DNA from: Wyeomyia smithii
Taxonomy: Eukaryota; Arthropoda; Insecta; Diptera; Culicidae
Length of the DNA: 64,000 nucleotides
Assembly: GCF_029784165.1 (NCBI RefSeq)
Contig: NC_073696.1
Location: 232,699,771-232,763,770 of the forward strand
Direction of reading: 5' to 3'
The first letter of the stretch is position 1. Every line of letters starts with the position of its first letter. The notes below the pieces were generated by a model, which was given only the letters and a program-made list of their open reading frames with translations, was not told the origin of the DNA and made no database searches. Both the position numbers and the translations under genes were made by a program. Positions 1 to 10,899 of this stretch are shown in pieces.

Positions 1-231
1 TGTTTGGACCCCCCTTGAATATGATAGTGGTCAATCTAGAGATCGAAATGCCATATTTTAAATTTTGAGTATTTACACCAAAAATGGTGAATTTGTTTGA
101 AAACTCATATATGATCACTCGTGTCCTAAAACGAAAAACGAGATTGAAATGAGATCGATATCTTGTACCAATTTTTGAGTAATGGAGGAAAGCAAACCGC
201 GTAAAAAATCGCGTAAAAAGACCTTAGGGAC

Positions 232-1547
232 CATACTTAAATGACGTAGCGTTCAAGGGGAGAGGGGGGATATCATCGACAAACTGAAACAGAGGGGGAG
301 GTGGGGTTTGGATTATAATCGACGTAGCATTTATTTAAAAAGATCGAATTTTTACAGGAAAAATGTATACTAAAAATACACTAGAACATTGCGCAAAGTT
401 TTTTTTTTCCTGTATGGGCTTCCTCACTGCGACCAGAATCGTAGATCTATTGTGAGATATGCCCGGGTGTCTGCTGTATCCCGCACTTCTGTTAATAGCA
501 ATACCTCTATTGAGAAGTGGCATGCTTATTATTATTGTTCATCAGTGCTTGTGTACAATGTGCTACTCTTCCTCTACACGCTTACTGTTCTACTATACCG
601 ATACTCGTTCCTCTTGCCAAATATCACCAATTATAATTCCCTGGAGAAGTTTCGTCGTGCGTCCTTCTGGCCAGTTTTATTGATAAGAGGGACTTATTTT
701 TTTGTTAAGAGGAAGTCACGCAAAGGTTTTTTGTAGATTTCAGCGTAAAGGAAGGGTAACTGGTGTGGGGAGCCTGAGAATAAACCCATGCTTAAGTCCT
801 TTTTTTGACATCGGATGGCCTGGTTCTACTAAGATTCGAACCCACGACCATCCGCTTGACAAAGCGGACTCTGTAACCTTGCAGCTACGCAGCTCCTCAC
901 GCAGCGAAAGCTGTCAAAATCTTTTTATCTGTGTCATTTTGAAATCTTCTGAAAGCTCTGCTACATAAACAACCGCATGAATTTCAAAACACACAATCTG
1001 TTTTGAAAATAAAAATCGTCGTTTCTCCTTGTGGCTTTTAATATTGAAAATTACAAGATACTCCTTTCTTTTCAAAGCAGGTAAGTGCAGGGATTAATTT
1101 TTTTTTGCGAATTCCGGGACATTTTCTGTGTTTTCTACAGACATAGATCACGCGATGTTGTATCATCTATACATCTATAACATCTTTCCTTTTCGTACCA
1201 AAACGCAACATCATATGAAATGCTGTCACAAGTGTATTCATGTGTATACTCATGAGTGATAAATAAATTTAATTAGACATGGTGATGTTTTTATATAATT
1301 TTTTTGGTACATATGTTACCACTTGTATTTTTGTACGTTTTTCTTAGAACCGGAGGGGAGGGGAGGGGGTTAATCGAAAGCTACGTTTTTTTTCAGGGGG
1401 GGTTAAAGTTTTGTAACCTAATGCTACGAGGGGGAAGGGGAGTTTTTTTCCCTGTCGTGGAAACCACTGCGACCAGTATTTAGATCTATTGTGGTGTTTG
1501 GGGGTTTGAAAATCATGAAAAAAAAAATACTACGTCATTTAAGTATG
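232..1547. repeat. Possible MITE-like element bounded by 18-bp inverted repeats
   Basis: CATACTTAAATGACGTAG at 232-249 recurs exactly, inverted, at 1530-1547. G-rich stretches lie just inside both ends (258-310 and 1350-1440). A short direct repeat (CACTGCGACCAG followed closely by TAGATCTATTGTG) also occurs near 424-456 and 1467-1493. No transposase or clear target-site duplication is visible. The interval contains a tRNA-derived SINE near 740-905. The open frames here show no protein character. The two ends could instead belong to separate copies of one repeat. Confidence 0.4.
740..905 (-). mobile_element. tRNA-derived SINE (partial definition)
   Basis: On the minus strand a tRNA-like head contains a near-consensus B box (GGTTCGAATCT, plus 832-842), with an A-box-like stretch about 45-60 bases upstream. 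A tRNA-unrelated body follows towards lower coordinates. It would be transcribed by RNA polymerase III and is non-coding. I found no target-site duplication, so the outer limits are approximate. A functional tRNA gene is unlikely because I cannot fold a clean cloverleaf. Confidence 0.5.
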
Positions 1548-1689
1548 CTCCCTTACTGTATTTTTCGCTTAACAATATTCAATTTTTGGACAGTTTTGAG
1601 CTTGACGCCGTTTTTGCTCGGTTTATCGGCAGTGATCTTAACAATGACTTATTCAAATTTTAAATACAAGTTTTTCGAATTTTAGAACT

Positions 1690-2171
1690 ATTTGAAAACT
1701 AATATTGCCAAAAAATATTGAACTCACCCAAAGTCGAAGCAAAATTAACTAGTCAATGATAAACAATGACAAAAGGTTACCGTTTAATATTTACAAACAT
1801 TCCGATGAATTGCATGAATTGTTCTGCATCTTCGCGAATATTCCTCCCAAATTGACAATTCATCACGATTTGTTTTAACGCTTGCATGTATTAGCGTCAT
1901 GGGTTTTTTCGATACCAAGTCTTCGAGTGCATTCGCAAACGATGAATCAATTTTGTAGTGCGGACGCAAAAATCCACAGATTCGATTTTTTTCCTGAACG
2001 TTTTCAAATTATTCAAAAATTGAACGATGTCGAATCGACATAATAGACCAAAAAAAAACACTACATTCACTAGAATTTATACTGCATGATTTTTTTCTAA
2101 GGACAGTCACAAAATTGAAAATGGAGATTATTAATCCATAATGGTTTTCACAATCAAAAATTAATTAATAT
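1690..2171. other. AT-rich stretch, nothing recognised
   Basis: No gene, repeat boundary or RNA gene recognised. The only open frame is short and without compositional signal. Confidence 0.4.
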
Positions 2172-2184
2172 AAAAAAAACTAGT

Positions 2185-2541
2185 TTTTTTTTATTCTCGC
2201 TTATTTTACGTCGGTCTAGCTCCGCCACTGTTGTGGCCAATCACCGACGCCCAAGGAGGCGACTCCACACCACACCCAGGACCCTAACTCACGACCCGTT
2301 TATTAACGGACCGGCGCCAACGGCTTCACTTCCTCATGCGATGAAAGGCGTGATCCCAGAGATTTTTCGCCTCAGAAAATCTCCCGGTGTCGGCTAGGAT
2401 TGAATCTAGACCAGTTGGGTTGGTTGTCAGTGGATCACGCCACCTCACAACCATCGACACCTATGTCGGCGGTGGGATTCGAACCCAGGCGTCGAGCGTG
2501 GTTGGCGGAGACGTTACCAACCACACTAGGCCCCCGCTAAA
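2185..2541 (-). mobile_element. Full-length tRNA-derived SINE with 13-bp target-site duplication
   Basis: The 357-bp insert is flanked by AAAAAAAACTAGT at 2172-2184 and 2542-2554. Read on the minus strand it begins with a tRNA-like head, carries an exact B box (GGTTCGAATCC, plus 2475-2485), continues through a GC-rich tRNA-unrelated body and ends in an A-rich tail (T run at 2184-2191 on plus). Head, body, tail and TSD together are diagnostic of a SINE mobilised by a LINE. The A run shared with the duplication leaves the exact left edge uncertain by a few bases. A Feilai-type mosquito SINE is possible but I cannot confirm the family. Confidence 0.85.
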
Positions 2542-2554
2542 AAAAAAAACTAGT

Positions 2555-3854
2555 ATCCGGACGAAATATTTTCTATCAAACATTGATAAATTATTTCAGT
2601 CCTCCCACAACCCCCGGGTAAAATTTTTTTTAGTGTATTACGATACGTATTACGTAACATTTGTTCCCTAACATATATTTTTGATAAATCAATCTATGTG
2701 ATTTTTTGTTAGTTTCAGTTGGTTTTTGTGAATATTCACGTTGGATTAATTTGATTTCAGATAAATTTCGGCTGTGGTTGGAGTATTTTTGAAAGAAGAA
2801 GACATTTTTAGTACGTGTTAAAAATAATGCAATAGTTTTCGGAAAAACAATTTTTTTTACCCCTTTTACAAAAAAAAAGGTTTGCATGTCACATGGACAG
2901 AGACTTAATAAAAGGCATAACTCGGTCGCAGAACTACACATGTTTAGAAGAACGTCAAATAAACTTGATATACATAAATTATCAAATCACATAGTAATAT
3001 TTTTTCTTTGTGGTCAGTTTGCTCATTTTCACCTCTACTATCTACGCTCGCATGCAAACAGAATATTGACGTAATTCTCTTGATAAATTCTCAGTGACAA
3101 AAACAAAATGCATCAGTGCCTACGTACTAACTGCAACGGCGCTACCTTCGAAGAACGTTATCTATAGACAGTATTCTACAATTCTTTCCGACGGCTGCTT
3201 CCCACACTGCCCAATAAAAACACATTAAATAAGATCACCTCTGGCGATTGCGGCCACCAGATCACAAAGGCAAAACTGGATCTGATTTTTAAGGTTTCGA
3301 AAAAACACTGTCACACGAAAAGATAGCAACAGATAATTAGGTCCGCAGTATGTTACGTCTGTAATCGGTTACGTTAATCGCTGCCAGTCGCAACGAAAAA
3401 GCAAAAATCTTAGCAGTCACGTTATGGCGATCAATCAAATTGACGCTACTCCGCAATTCAATTAAAAACATCGCCCCATCGCAGTAAGCAGTGTTTAGTC
3501 GTTAAAAGCCACCTGCACTGCACCAACCCTGCTGGAAAACGTGAAGCTCATGACATGCTATCGAAAGCATAAAACGTGCCAAATTTCTTGTCGCACTCCA
3601 TCTAAATATGGGTTGATAATACTCGAGCAGTCATTGAATTCTGAACAGTCCCTCAAATCCGCCGAATATAAGCTGATTCAATGTTGTTTTTGCGAGAAAA
3701 AATAATTCGTCATTTGTCACCGTTATCTCTGGGCAAAGTTTATTATTCAAATTGCTGGTATTTTTCGAAAGACCTCACGCGTTATCACGCCAGAGTTCAT
3801 GGGAATGTCATTCAACAAAAGGAGCTGCATGGTAGCTGCAATAGCTCTGCTTAC
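2555..3854. other. Non-coding sequence, putative intron downstream of exon A
   Basis: No protein-like frame is seen. The part from about 3100 to 3850 is less AT-biased and looks single-copy, unlike the repeats before it. If exon A at 3855-4081 is real, this is the start of its first intron (minus strand). Confidence 0.4.
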
Positions 3855-4081
3855 CTTCTGCCCAGTGAAGGCGATTTAGGTGCATAAACCAGCGGAGTTG
3901 GTGGAGTCTGTGGGCTGCTCTGCTGTCGCGCCAACTGTTGATAACCACCGTTCTTTCCCCCGATTAAAATCGGCTGCAGCTTATCAAACGGGCCGCCCAA
4001 CAACTTCTGGTCATCGCGGACCTCCTGAGATTCAATGTCTCCGATCGGCATGTTTAGATTTTTCTTCTGCTCGAAGCTCAT
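3855..4081 (-). CDS. Candidate first coding exon A of an unidentified gene
   Basis: A minus-strand frame opens with ATG at 4081 (M-S-F-E-Q-K-K) and runs 75 codons plus two bases to a strong splice donor, CAGAAG|gtaagc, at 3855/3854. The peptide is hydrophilic: acidic and lysine-rich at first, then Gly-rich, then Ser/Pro-rich with several SP and TP pairs (SSPQTPPTP, KSPSLG). It looks like a disordered, phosphorylatable N-terminus. The exon is more GC-rich than its surroundings. No signal peptide or membrane helix is seen. Product not recognised. The remaining exons would lie at lower coordinates, outside the window. Its donor leaves a two-base partial codon, the same phase as the candidate exon at 37256-37446, so both may be alternative N-termini of one gene. 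Confidence 0.5.
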
Positions 4082-5292
4082 CGCTTAGTCACAGTCACAG
4101 TTTCTATCACTTTCAAACTGTAGTCACTGTCAGCAGCCAAATCTGGCACAAAACATCTCCCTTGCGCCCAGCATTCGGAACCAACCGGTGTGCTAATCAG
4201 TGGATTAGCAATATTCCGCACCTACTGCCAATTCGGCACGTTCATAAAGCTCCCCAAAGTCACTGCCGAAGTCGAACAACCGAATCTTCCTTACTCACGA
4301 AATGAACTGATAATTTTCAGTCAACCGATTCCAAGTCAGTTGGAACTCAGAGCCGAATCCGTACGTTCGCGTCTACCGTGCGTGCAAGACTAATCCGAAA
4401 TCGGTTCCAGCTATCAGCAGTAGGCAAGGCTGTCCTCGTCCAACCCATTGGCTATTATCGATAGTTCCCCCCTTCGGACACACTTCCGCTCCCTGCTGAG
4501 AGCCCCACATTCACCAGCGTTAACAGAATATGCACACGTTGCGCTGCGCTGCTTCGCTCTGCCCCTCACCGGTACTGTGATGGGGCGGTCTCCGTTATCA
4601 GCAGCCAAACAAATTTTCCACTCCTCAGTGTACGTTCCCTTCACCACCACTAGTGGCTATGACTTTTGTCTGGTGCCGAACAATCATCGTTGGAAACGAT
4701 TTTCATCACTCGATGGGATGTTTACCGTTGAATTCAATCGGCGCTCAGGTAGAATGGCAGGAGATGAAAAAATGTTTTATCTTAATTTTCTTTGCAAATT
4801 CCGTTAAAAGCGGGGATGCACCTTATATCACACTTTCAACAAACTCAGAGAGGGTAAATTTTTCAAATTTACTTCAAAGGTTTATTTGGCGACAAAAACG
4901 TAAAATTACATCAGCTTCGGTATGTGAATTTTACGTCACTGTAGCAATTCATGGAATAAAAATCAGTATTAAACACATATACATCCGTGATTGGTGGAAA
5001 TTCCATCTAGTCCAGTTTTTGCTGGTTCTTCATCTCGTTTTTTCAGAGACTTAAATGAGTTTCCTCGTAAACATAACGTTGAAGCGACGAACCCGGTAAG
5101 CATCTTCTATACGACACTCTCACGTAAGTAAACGCGTTTTGGTAATGCCCGGGGCACCAAAATTCACAGTAAAATGGTTGGATAGCTAATATCATTCATT
5201 TTATCCGGTTTGAGCTTTTGGAGTGCACCTGTATTGACCACACAGTAAAAAAAAATCAATATTACGCGTAACGTGAAATATCTTCTCATTCA
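4082..5292. other. 5' flank of candidate exon A, then AT-rich DNA
   Basis: About 4082-4650 is relatively GC-rich and unique-looking, and would be the 5' untranslated or promoter side of exon A on the minus strand. I could not identify a defensible core promoter. From about 4700 the sequence becomes AT-rich without recognisable features. The 119- to 141-aa frames here lack protein character. Confidence 0.35.
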
Positions 5293-5477
5293 AATTTCAG
5301 TTACTTCAACGTAAACCATGATTTTGTTTGAAAATTATGTGCAATATCATTTCAATTTCAGTCGTTCTGACGTATACCACGATTTCGTTTGAAAAATGTG
5401 TGCAATATCATTTGAATTTCAGTTAGCTTCTGACGTAAACCACGAGTTTGTTTGAAAATTAAGTGCAGTATCATTTA
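5293..5477. repeat. Three tandem 61-bp units
   Basis: Units begin with AATTTCAG at 5293, 5354 and 5415. Each continues through a conserved GACGTAWACCAYGA core, TTTGTTTGAAAA and GCARTATCATTT. The first two are exactly 61 bp; the third is slightly longer. They diverge by point substitutions. Function unknown. Confidence 0.75.
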
Positions 5478-6873
5478 AATTTGCGTGGAATATTATGGAA
5501 TTTTCTATCATAAGCGATGGAGGCAATTCTTTATATGCGATGCGACATAAAGACTTTATGTCAAATCACAGATAAAGCATAAAAAAAAGATAAAATGAGA
5601 ACAAAAACTATTTTTTTAACTTTTGTGGACGCCATCTTTTTTTTCCCAAGAGCTCCCGAGTTAGGTCCTTGTTTATTTTAAAGGTTTGGGTATCTTATAA
5701 CAAGTGTATAACAAGTGTATAACAAGTGTATTTTTGCGATCACCTGCGACCAAGCGATTTAGAACGTATTGAAAATGTTTGTTCCCTCTGGGAGATACAT
5801 AAAAATTGCAGCGCTTTTACATAAAAGTGAAGAATAGCCACCATAAACGTCAGTGCTTTATTCTACCATCACAAGGAACATTGCGCTTTCATGCAATGAA
5901 CATTCTCTCTCCCTCCGTTATTTCAGTATCCGTAAAAAAAAATTAAAGCCAAGCCATTCATCAAGCGCAGTGAAAGCGTGTTCGTATGATACTCACTGTT
6001 TAAAATTTTTTTTATTCTGAGTTTCATTGTGTGAACGGTAATGTTGTAAACTCGGTTTGTGTATTGTACAGTAGCATTACGCGACTAGTGATGGATAAGA
6101 AAAATTCTGCCACGAAAAAAATTTCAGCGTTTCATTATGATAACGACAGTAAGCGTCTCGTTGATAACGCCATTTTCGTTATACCAAAGGAACGGTGAAT
6201 ATCATTTGTTTGAATTCTCAAAAGATTTTATTGCGTGACCATGAACGATGCGCGCGAATTATTTTATCAGAGTGTGGCAGCTCGATTCAACGATGAAATT
6301 CAAGTGTGTTTAAAAGGGTGAAAATTGAAGAAGATTGGCTGTAATTTTCACAAAATTTCGGTAGTGAAAATGATTTTTATCAGCCCTGATACATATAATT
6401 AAAAATATTGTCACTATGTTTTGTGACTGGACACCCTAATAAGCTTTTTTTTGGCTGTTGACAAATGTCTACATTTTTAAGTAAAATTAAAGCACTTGGA
6501 TTTTTTTATCTCAGAAACGCTGTATATCCAGAACGCCTTGATCGATATTCACCAAACTTAACATAAATGTTTTTTTACAAATGGGAGGGCGGCCACGAAA
6601 GGAAGGGAAAGGATAAATTCCGAAAATAGCCATGTATTTGTTTTTTATACAAAAAAAATACACGCTTCTAGCGTATGCGGTAAAAAATGGACAAAAATTG
6701 CCGATTTTTCATGGGTTTATCTTTAATCGCACTGACGAAACTACTCATGCATCATCAATCATAGTAACCCATGAGTTAGCAAAAAAATTAGACAGCTCTA
6801 TCAGTCAAATTCTAACTGTGATGGCGAAAAAAGTGAAGCTACTCCGTTCAGAAGTGTACGCGTTCAAAGGATG
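5478..6873. other. AT-rich intergenic DNA with a short 11-bp tandem repeat
   Basis: ATAACAAGTGT is repeated three times at about 5697-5730. Otherwise no gene is recognised. An 80-codon frame at 6632-6874 has no familiar motif and I do not call it. Confidence 0.35.
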
Positions 6874-6879
6874 ATACCC

Positions 6880-7963
6880 CGCCGCGTCAAAAACGGACAT
6901 CGTGCGGCACTTTGTGAACGCCCGTTCCGGCTTCTACAACATCTTGACACGAAAGAAAACCCGGTTCCGGACGGCCAACGACCCGGAGCAACCAGAAGCT
7001 TCAAAGAATGCTGAGGAGGAAGACCGAGGGAAAAGTGGCTAAATTGCTGCGTGCACTTGGCCCTGGCCGGGAGGTTGGTGCATGCGGTAAAACAGTGAAA
7101 AAGTATCTGGAGAACATGAACATACATGTCAGGAAGCAGCAGTCCCGTCCACAGGTCTCTGAGCTGTAGGCAATGACGCAGCGACAGCGGTTGAATAAGA
7201 TGGTCAAGTTGATTTTCCCAGCCACTCGCGACGTGGCAGCGGTGATGGACGACGAGACCTATCTCACCCTGGATGGCAACGGCTGATAGGGTACTTCGTA
7301 TTTCACTTCTCCCACGAAATAAGTGAGCTCCGAGGTGGAATTTATTTCACACACCAAGTTCCCCAAGAAGGTGCTGCTGTGGCTGGCAAAGCCGCTCTTC
7401 TTTCGCCCCGGGCTGGCGTGAAATTTATAGTACGAAGTATAACAATATCGCACGCTTAGCCTTGGGGCTAATAGCGGTCTCGATCAACTAGATTAGTTGA
7501 GAGAATTCGTTATCGATATTGTTTTTGGCACATTTTGCATGTGTAGGATAAGTACAACGATACACCGTGCCCCAGTGCTGAGTCGAGAAAATTTCCAGCT
7601 CGAAAAGATCCTCGACTCGATCGGGAAACGAACCCGATATCACAACCGTGTGGGAGAGCTAGCCGACAGACATCGCTAACCACAGAACCACGGGGACCAC
7701 AGTACGAATAGTACGAAGTGCCTGCCAGAAATTGCGTCATCAAAAAATACCATAAGGGCGAAGACACGGTGTTCTGGCCAGATTTATCGTTGGCCCACTA
7801 CTCGAAGCGATCGTTGGAGGAGATGGAGTGGCTGAATATCGATGTGGTACCGAAATGTTGGGCGAATCCGCCCAACGTCCCCCAGCTGCGTCCCATCGAG
7901 AATTTCTGGGAAAACTTGAAGCACAAGATCTATTCCAACAATTTTGTCAATTTTGTGTAGTAT
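6880..7963 (+). pseudogene. Decayed mariner-type transposase, split by a SINE
   Basis: Fragments in shifting frames give the DNA-binding half (about 6890-7170, including KTVKKYLENM), then the catalytic part: MDDETYLTLDGN near 7243-7285 (first Asp), KPLFFRPGLA near 7388-7417, and after the SINE FWPDLSLAHYSKRS (second Asp) and PQLRPIENFW (Glu). I count 38 residues between the last Asp and Glu. That is close to the D37E group of Tc1/mariner elements known from mosquitoes and unlike the 34-residue spacing of Tc1 or classic mariner. Premature stops (for example near 7168 and 7287), a frameshift near 7010 and the SINE at 7440-7708 leave it non-functional. Terminal inverted repeats were not found. 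Confidence 0.8.
7440..7708 (-). mobile_element. tRNA-derived SINE inserted in the mariner relic
   Basis: Flanked by TAGTACGAAGT at 7429-7439 and 7709-7719 (11-bp target-site duplication). Read on minus it starts with a tRNA-like head: an A-box-like TGGTTAGCGATG and a B-box-like GGTTCGTTTCC. A tRNA-unrelated body follows and it ends near a TTGTTATA tail. Removing it rejoins the transposase reading frame (KPLFFRPGLA side to KKYHKGED side), so it is younger than the mariner insertion. Family name not certain. Confidence 0.8.
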
Positions 7964-9590
7964 AATTACCATTAATGGGAAATTTATCCAACTCAACTCA
8001 TGTCTCAGTTTTTTAAATCACCATCAGAAAAAGGTCCATTTTTTACTGCAAACTTTATCAAAATTCGACCGTAATACAGTCACATATGATCTCAAGCAAC
8101 CGGTTTGGTCATAGCAAACAGAAAAAATACCAAAAGTGTTTAAAAAATGATGAAAATATTTTTTCCGCTAGCGTGCATGAAAGAGTCTCATAGCGCATTG
8201 TAGCTTGCAATTTAATTACACGGAATAGCGATGTGATGGTTAAAAAACTCGTTTGATTATCTTTAATACCTACTGAGACACTAACTTAACGTAACAACTA
8301 GGCGGCGCGGCGTAGATGGTGGAATGAAAGAAATTGAAGAAGGGGTTTCAAAGCAGCCAAGTTCAGGCTTCCGTACGTTGTTGTTGCCAGGAGAACTACT
8401 AGAGGAGCAGCTGGAAGTAAATTGTTTTATTTCTCCTGCCAAGTCCTACTTGTGCCGGGCTCCAAATCCTGGCAGGTCGAGTTCATCATCTGCAGTGCGA
8501 AGAATATTTTGCTCTGCTGCTGTAGAGCTCATCTAGCTCAAAAATTATTTGATTGTGAAGTAGTTAGGAGTTTTCTGCCACTCACACGTTTCTTGATAGT
8601 AAACTCACAATTACTATAGTAATCAGATGTGGAAAACTCGTTTTTACTACTTCCTTTAAAAATATGTGGTCTTCATTATAAGGACGATTGGTTTTAGTTT
8701 TCAAAAAGCACATGCCTGTGTGTGCTTCTCAAACAGACGGAAGCTCCAAAATCTAGCGTTGTTGAAGGCAATCTACAATCATCAGTGCGCAGTCTCCCGG
8801 TTTCCTCTGGTGGTTTATCCACTGTGGAAGACTGCTATATATTTGAAACCGCTAGTTGAATATTATACAATCAGTTCCCAGCAAATCATCCTCTCACTGC
8901 AGTAATCGGTTATGCCTTTAAAACTAAATTTCTGCATGCAAACTTTAATACGTGACTACTGAGTGTTATACTTCCGTTTGACGTGTTGTTGTGCATTTGA
9001 ATACTTTAGTGTTTGCTGTGGTTTGCTGTGCTGGGAAAGAAAAGACTGACACCGATAGTTCTGCCCGATATTTGGCCTCGTTTTTAGCTCTGATTGGTCG
9101 AAACATACGTTTTACAAAGCTCTGCATTTTCAATGGAACAATTCACGGGGTTATTATGCCATATTTTTGGCTATTCCCATCACCGAATATTTCAAGTAGA
9201 CCCTATGGTCGGATGGAAATAAATAAATAAATAAAATTAAATTTTCCGTATTTTAGTGGATGCATAGCCAACTCTCCAACCGAATGCTGTAAGAATAAAG
9301 GTAATCTATTAGAAACTGACTGAGCTTTAAGCATTTGAAAGCGGATACTCTCAGTATTCATTTTTCACCCCTATGTTGCAATAAGATGTAATTCTATGCC
9401 AGAAATACTAATAGCACACAATGGCATCTTAAGCCTGTAGGAACATCTGTGCAAGGGTCAATGGCAATCTGAAAACATATCAAAATTGCCCTATGTTGCA
9501 TGAAATTGCTGGATTCTTGCAGTGTCATCGAAAAAGTTGTAGAAAATTACGGTATGCGTTTGATAATGAAAAAATGATTTTTGTATCAGT
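7964..9590. other. Intergenic DNA, nothing recognised
   Basis: Mixed composition with several 60- to 80-codon frames on both strands, none with motifs or codon structure that I recognise. The stretch just after 7963 may hold the decayed 3' end of the mariner-type element. Confidence 0.3.
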
Positions 9591-10280
9591 CAGCCGCAGC
9601 CCCAGGATGCAACACGCAACAGCGTGATATACTGTTGCGTGACTAAAAGTGCTAGACATTTGCAATCTGCTTCCAACTAACGTCAGAAAAAAATTGTCTT
9701 CCTTCCAAACCGCAACACGATAATAGGTTTTATTTGGTTGCGAGACTGAGAGTTCCATCGATCTAGTTAATGATTTTACTACTGATTACACAGTGCAACA
9801 AAAATTCACTTTTTCTTCTGCCTTGGCTTCTATGTTTAATTGTTTTAAGAAGTTTGATGCAAAAATTAATTTCCCCGAGTTTAGACCTATGTCACCTTAA
9901 CGGGCAACAATGGCGCCATTTTGAATTTTTGAGAAATCGGAAATTTTCAATGTTTTTTTGGACGCCATTGTGTTTTAAAGCCAAATATCTAAACTCTAGG
10001 AGTTTTTCACATATTGTTGCCCCTTTTAGTGAAATGGGTCCAAACAAAACTATACTTAGAATCCAAGGCAAAAAAATTGTTGCACTGTGTCATACACCAC
10101 AACTCGTTAATACTGTGCATGAACAGCCATACATATCAATCAGTCGCAGCCACAGTATGCAACACGCAACAGATGATTTACTGTTGCGTGGCTGAGAGTG
10201 AAGTGAAGAACTTTAAGGTCCTCCTTTCAAGCCGAAACACGACAGATTATTTTATTCGTTGCGTGGCTGAGAGCTCAATC
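9591..10280. repeat. Pair of direct repeats, each with a 10-bp perfect hairpin
   Basis: Two related segments, about 9591-9765 and 10135-10280, share CAGYCGCAGCC, then ATGCAACACGCAACAG, a short loop and CTGTTGCGTG. In copy one, CACGCAACAG (9613-9622) pairs with 9632-9641; in copy two, 10163-10172 pairs with 10181-10190. Further on, both share another GCAACACGA or GAAACACGA box facing a second GTTGCG box, so each unit is a two-hairpin palindrome. This is typical of a MITE-like repeat; no protein is encoded. Confidence 0.6.
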
Positions 10281-10895
10281 CGGTTCCACTGTGATGAGAT
10301 GAGATTAATTTTCCGTAGGGTAAACAGGTAAAATACGCCCCCTAAGGAACATTGTCAATATTGTAGCTATGTTTATTACAAACAACAAATCTTTCATGCA
10401 GTTGAATACACTATTTAGTTGGTGCTATTATTTCGTTTTGTAATTACTGTTACATAAAAACACCATGATTTTATTAAAAAACAACAAGGGTTGTATGCAA
10501 AGCCACGACCGCAAGTCGACGTAGAACTACATAAGGTTGTTTGTTGCATTACTTGTATTGATTATGTTTAAAATGTTGTGCAAAAGAGGAGTTGAAGTGC
10601 TACCGAATTTTAGTTTGCACATACATCACTGAACAGGCATCTGAAATGAATGAAACAAACACTAGACAATTCAAACATGTTTCAACAGGCAAAGCGCATG
10701 CATATTGAAATAACAATTAATTTTTAATTACAGCGCAAAACGAGAAAATATTTAATGTTCACTTATTTGTTTGTTGTCCTTATAAAGACTGTTGTTGTTC
10801 ATTTTCATATCGAATTTAATGTTGATCGCATTTGTGCGGTACCGACAGAGGAGATTAAGCCATTTTTTATAACACAGTTGAAAGCTGTTTTTACA
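10281..10895. other. AT-rich, nothing recognised
   Basis: No gene or clear repeat seen. Overlapping 70- to 105-codon frames are not convincing. Confidence 0.3.
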
Positions 10896-10899
10896 CAAT

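Noticed and set aside
832..893. Possible functional tRNA gene
   Set aside because: B box present, but there is no clean cloverleaf and a SINE body follows. The same reasoning applies to the other B-box sites at 2475, about 7610, about 30770 and about 42216.
9770..10331. Overlapping 141- and 105-codon plus frames
   Set aside because: They cross the hairpin repeat in two frames at once and show no motif.
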